17,130 nucleotides of DNA, taken from Aequitasia sp047973235. Lineage in GTDB: Bacteria > Bacillota > Clostridia > Lachnospirales > Lachnospiraceae. A program made the translations under genes and the position numbers. The notes under the pieces are model-generated. The model did no database searches. It was given only the letters and a program-made list of their open reading frames with translations, and had not been told where the DNA came from. Numbering within the stretch: position 1 is the first letter of the stretch; the number at the start of each line of letters is the position of its first letter. Positions 14,410-17,130 of this stretch are shown in pieces. The DNA lies in the NCBI GenBank assembly GCA_047973235.1, contig JBKEBP010000023.1, forward strand, positions 1-17,130. Direction: 5' to 3'.

Positions 14410-14990
14410 TATTCCACCTTTATCTTATCTTTTATTTTTTCAAACACGCCGTCTTTAATACCGCTTATACTCTTAATATCTTCTATCGTATCAAATGTTC
14501 CCTGTTCTTCTCTATGTCTTACTATATCGCTAGCTTTTGCTTCACCAATACCTGTGAGAGTCATTAGCTCTTCCTTAGACGCAGAATTAATATTTATTTT
14601 ACCATCATCAACCTCCATGGCGTCATTATTTCCTGAAATAAGTTCATCGCTTATTTCGTCTACCGATGGTATATATATACGCTCTCCATCTTGAACTTCC
14701 TTTGCCAAATTAATAGTTGATTCATTTGCGTTCTCACTAAATCCACCTGCAAGCTCTATAACCTCAAAGTACCTGCTGCCGATTTTAAGTTCATACACCC
14801 CGGGATTATTGACATGACCACATATATGAACATAAACAAACGAGGCTTCTACCTCGGAATCCTCTAGAATAGATTCATTAAATTCTGTACCTTCTTCATC
14901 AATTTCAACTACAACTTCATCCTTCTTACATCCATATAAAAAAATAAGAAGTAACGCAATTGTAAAGAAAATCATTTTTTTCTTTCGCAT
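14409..14990 (-). CDS. comEA: ComEA-like DNA receptor with lipoprotein-type signal, SLBB and helix-hairpin-helix domains
   Basis: ComEA binds incoming double-stranded DNA at the cell surface during transformation. The 193-residue product starts MRKKKMIFFTIALLLIFLYGC, where LYGC at residues 18-21 fits a lipobox. Most described ComEA proteins of Gram-positives are instead held by a transmembrane helix. An acidic linker (22-50) leads to an SLBB domain (about 51-109: VYVHICGHVNNPGVYEL ... DGERIYIPS) and two helix-hairpin-helix motifs (about 130-193: ININSASKEELMTLTGIG and IKSISGIKDGVF) that form the DNA-binding part. I chose the ATG at 14990 because GGAGG lies 4 nt upstream; an ATG eleven codons earlier lacks such a site. 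It follows argD by 86 nt with its own candidate promoter. It is the first of six packed genes that end with comEC and holA. Confidence 0.9.
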   Translation of the reverse strand: MRKKKMIFFTIALLLIFLYGCKKDEVVVEIDEEGTEFNESILEDSEVEASFVYVHICGHVNNPGVYELKIGSRYFEVIELAGGFSENANESTINLAKEVQDGERIYIPSVDEISDELISGNNDAMEVDDGKININSASKEELMTLTGIGEAKASDIVRHREEQGTFDTIEDIKSISGIKDGVFEKIKDKIKVE

Positions 14991-14994
14991 AAGT

Positions 14995-14999
14995 CCTCC
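14995..14999 (-). promoter_or_regulatory. comEA ribosome binding site
   Basis: GGAGG on the minus strand, 4 nt before the ATG at 14990, sets the comEA start and gives a clean signal peptide. The in-frame upstream ATG at 15023 would add eleven residues that do not look like a signal sequence. Confidence 0.7.
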
Positions 15000-15041
15000 A
15001 ACATCCATCGTTGTTAGAGACACCCCTCTTACGCACTTCTT

Positions 15042-15071
15042 ATTTTACTATAGCCTTGTATTAAAAATCAA
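15042..15071 (-). promoter_or_regulatory. Candidate promoter of the comEA-holA operon
   Basis: On the minus strand TTGATT (15066-15071) and TAAAAT (15042-15047) are 18 nt apart, with initiation near 15035 and a leader of about 45 nt. It is a moderate match. No terminator hairpin is seen between argD and comEA, so readthrough from the arginine genes may add to expression. Confidence 0.4.
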
Positions 15072-15076
15072 TGTAT

Positions 15077-16264
15077 TTATAATATTTCGTCAAGAATTCG
15101 TATCATTTCGTCAACATGTCTTTTTTCTATTATTAGCGGTGGCACAAAGCGAATTACATTTCCACCTGCCGCTATTATAAGAAGCCCCTTATCTCTAGCC
15201 TTCTTAACCACATCAGCGACCGGAGACTTTATCTGAATACCTTGAATAAGTCCCACACCTCTTACATCTACAATATCATCTTTCTTATCTTGCAGCTTAG
15301 TAAGTTCGGTTTTCAAATAATCTCCCATAGCACTTACATTAGATTTGATATCTTTCTTTTTATATATCTCGACAACTTTTTCCACTGCACAAAGTGCAAT
15401 CGGATTGCCGCCATACGTTGTTCCATGGTCTCCCGGCTTTAATGAATGTAATGCCAGTTCATTCGTTAATCCAAATGCACCAACCGGTATTCCATTTCCA
15501 ATTGCTTTTGCCATAACAAGAATGTCAGGTTTGACTCCGCATTTCTGCCATACGAAATACTCACCACTTCTTCCCATTCCGCATTGTATCTCGTCAAATA
15601 TGAGAACTATGTCATTCTCATCACACAACGCTCGTACATCCTCTAAGAACTTCCTGTCCGCAACATGTACACCACCTTCACCTTGGATTGGCTCTAGTAT
15701 AATAGCACACGTTTTATCAGTAATAAATGATTTCAAGCTATCGATATCGTTATATTTAGCAAAGCTAACTCCGGGAATGAGTGGCTCAAAAGGTTCTCTG
15801 TATGTTTTTGTTCCCGTAACGGATAATGCTCCAAGTGTCCTACCGTGAAACGAGTTTTCCATTGCTATATATTCTGTTCTTCCACTGCCATTTTCATAAG
15901 CATACTTTCTGGCTGCCTTTAGTGCTCCTTCTATGGCTTCTGTACCACTATTTGTAAAGAATACCTTTTCCATTCCTGAAACTTCAGTAAGTGCTTTCGC
16001 TGCTTCCAGCGTCTTCGAATGATAGTACAAGTTAGAAGAATGAAGCAGTTTATCTATCTGGGTTTTGAGCGCCTCCTCTAATTCTTTATCAGCATATCCA
16101 AGCGACATTACTGCGATTCCGGCACCGAAATCGAGATACTTCTTTCCATCCGTATCGTATAAGTATACACCCTCGCCTTTATCCAGGATCATATCCGCCT
16201 TGTTATAAGTATGAAGAATTAATTCTTCAGCAGCATCAATATATTTTTTAGTATTGTCTTTCAT
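15077..16264 (-). CDS. argD: Acetylornithine aminotransferase
   Basis: ArgD converts N-acetylglutamate semialdehyde and glutamate to N-acetylornithine and 2-oxoglutarate, a PLP-dependent step of arginine synthesis in the cytoplasm. The 395-residue length is normal for a class III aminotransferase. Visible motifs are LDFGAGIAV (44-52), TNSGTEAIEGALKAARKY (104-121), the substrate/PLP-binding segment SFHGRTLG (138-145), FDEIQCGMGR (223-232, Asp224 contacts the PLP ring) and MAKAIGNGIPVGAF (251-264), in which Lys253 is the Schiff-base lysine. The ATG lies 2 nt after the argB stop, with GGAG 10 nt upstream. Related GabT or RocD-type enzymes share the fold, but the argB neighbour settles the role. 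Confidence 0.95.
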   Translation of the reverse strand: MKDNTKKYIDAAEELILHTYNKADMILDKGEGVYLYDTDGKKYLDFGAGIAVMSLGYADKELEEALKTQIDKLLHSSNLYYHSKTLEAAKALTEVSGMEKVFFTNSGTEAIEGALKAARKYAYENGSGRTEYIAMENSFHGRTLGALSVTGTKTYREPFEPLIPGVSFAKYNDIDSLKSFITDKTCAIILEPIQGEGGVHVADRKFLEDVRALCDENDIVLIFDEIQCGMGRSGEYFVWQKCGVKPDILVMAKAIGNGIPVGAFGLTNELALHSLKPGDHGTTYGGNPIALCAVEKVVEIYKKKDIKSNVSAMGDYLKTELTKLQDKKDDIVDVRGVGLIQGIQIKSPVADVVKKARDKGLLIIAAGGNVIRFVPPLIIEKRHVDEMIRILDEIL

Positions 16265-16266
16265 AA

Positions 16267-17130
16267 CTATTTTTCTCCATTGTAGTATTTCGTCTCTGCG
16301 TCATCTAATATTGCAGTCCCAATTCCTTTATTAGTAAATATTTCAAGCAGTAAGCAATGTGGGATTCTACCATCAAGAATATGCACTCTTGAAACACCTG
16401 ACTCAATTGCATCTATGCAATTATTGAGCTTTGGAAGCATTCCACCTCCTATAAAACCATCTTCCATTAACTTCTTGGCTTCGGATATATGAAGCTCAGA
16501 TATTAATGTCTCAGGATCACTTGGGTCTTTGTATACGCCCTCTATATCAGTTAAAAATGCAAGTTTCTCTGCCTTCATAGCCTTCGCTATAACACACGCT
16601 GCATCATCCGCATTAATATTGTAAGTATTCTTACTGTCATCCATTCCTATGGGGGATATAATTGGCAAGAAATCCTTCTCAATAAGGTCGTCCAAAATAT
16701 CAGTATTAACCTTTGTCACTTCCCCAACGAAACCAATATCTTCACCGTTAGAGAGCTTTTTCTCAACTTCTAAGAGACGACCGTCTTTACCGCTTATTCC
16801 TATTGCTCTTACTCCGATTTCTTCAACTAATTGAACTAGACTTTTATTTACTTTACCAAGGACCATTTCAACCAGTTCCATCGTGTCCTCGTCCGTCACC
16901 CTAAGACCATTAATAAATCTTGGCTCCATACCAACCTTTTCAACCCATTTGGATATTTCTTTACCACCGCCATGCACAATAATTGGCTTAAATCCAACGA
17001 GTTTTAGAAGTGTAACATCCTTTATAACCTGTTCTTTAAGCTTGTCGTCTACCATTGCACTACCGCCGTATTTTACTACAATCGGTTTTCTGTTAAATCG
17101 TTGTATATAAGGAAGTGCTTCTATCAATAC
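16267..17130 (-). CDS. argB: Acetylglutamate kinase (N-terminus cut by window edge)
   Basis: ArgB phosphorylates N-acetylglutamate with ATP, the second step of arginine synthesis and often the step inhibited by arginine. About 288 codons are visible. The frame stays open to the last base, so roughly the first ten residues are missing. A TTG at 17125-17127 should not be taken as the start, since family members extend further upstream of IEALPYIQRF. Motifs are IVVKYGGSAM, IVHGGGKEIS (substrate and phosphate loops), NINADDAACVIAKAM, LTDIEGVYKD and GGGMLPKL (nucleotide site, with catalytic lysine). The visible N-terminal segment EALPYIQRF fits the helical extension seen in arginine-sensitive enzymes, so feedback control is likely but not shown. 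argD follows after 2 nt. Confidence 0.95.
   Translation of the reverse strand, partial: VLIEALPYIQRFNRKPIVVKYGGSAMVDDKLKEQVIKDVTLLKLVGFKPIIVHGGGKEISKWVEKVGMEPRFINGLRVTDEDTMELVEMVLGKVNKSLVQLVEEIGVRAIGISGKDGRLLEVEKKLSNGEDIGFVGEVTKVNTDILDDLIEKDFLPIISPIGMDDSKNTYNINADDAACVIAKAMKAEKLAFLTDIEGVYKDPSDPETLISELHISEAKKLMEDGFIGGGMLPKLNNCIDAIESGVSRVHILDGRIPHCLLLEIFTNKGIGTAILDDAETKYYNGEK

Noticed and set aside
15345..15848. Long plus-strand open frame opposite argD (167 codons)
   Set aside because: It is a reverse-strand shadow of a conserved aminotransferase, without a start site signal or recognisable domain.
17125..17127. TTG as the start codon of argB
   Set aside because: The frame remains open beyond it to the window edge, and ArgB proteins extend further upstream, so the gene is simply cut.

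Overview
This window is ordinary chromosomal DNA from a low-GC Gram-positive bacterium, most likely a member of the Clostridia close to Lachnospiraceae. The evidence is gene content and order: rho-rpmE-DUF1385-prmC, a TIGR01212-type radical SAM gene followed by a DUF4364 gene, argB-argD, and comEA...comEC-holA-lepA-hemW. Other signs are strong AAGGAGG-type ribosome binding sites, AT-rich codon choice and sigma-A-like promoters. I see no mobile element, CRISPR array, tRNA or rRNA. Fifteen of the seventeen genes are on the minus strand, so the window is best read from right to left. Both ends cut a gene: argB lacks its start on the right and prmC lacks most of its length on the left.

Right part (17130 down to about 8185). 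argB and argD (arginine biosynthesis) lead without a visible terminator into six tightly packed genes. These are comEA (a DNA receptor, here with a lipoprotein-type signal), an OmpR-type response regulator, a membrane histidine kinase with an extracytoplasmic sensor, a lipoprotein with two GerMN domains, comEC (the DNA uptake channel) and holA (DNA polymerase III delta). Every junction in this run is an overlap or a gap of at most 22 nt. A two-component system plus lipoprotein therefore sits between the two core DNA-uptake genes. The regulator-kinase-GerMN lipoprotein order resembles actinobacterial MtrA-MtrB-LpqB.

Middle part (about 8204 to 4621). A predicted promoter at the end of holA drives lepA (EF4, with a TTG start and two small stem-loops in its leader) and hemW (heme chaperone), which overlap by 1 nt. 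A nitroreductase follows. The genes rpsT, gpr and spoIIP, which sit between holA and lepA in Bacillus and many clostridia, are absent here, as is hrcA after hemW.

Left part (4599 to 1). Two plus-strand genes (radical SAM and DUF4364) form a small operon with its own promoter and converge on the nitroreductase gene. Divergent from them, a good promoter drives rho, whose N-terminal region carries a nine-unit 12-nt in-frame repeat. A second strong promoter overlaps the rho stop codon and drives rpmE. A well-formed intrinsic terminator separates rpmE from the DUF1385 membrane protein, whose 3' end overlaps the start of prmC.

Most of the window is conserved housekeeping. I found no clearly new system. 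The most unusual items are the sensor triad inside the competence operon, the predicted lipoprotein ComEA, the missing sporulation genes at holA/lepA, the Rho repeat and the lepA leader.
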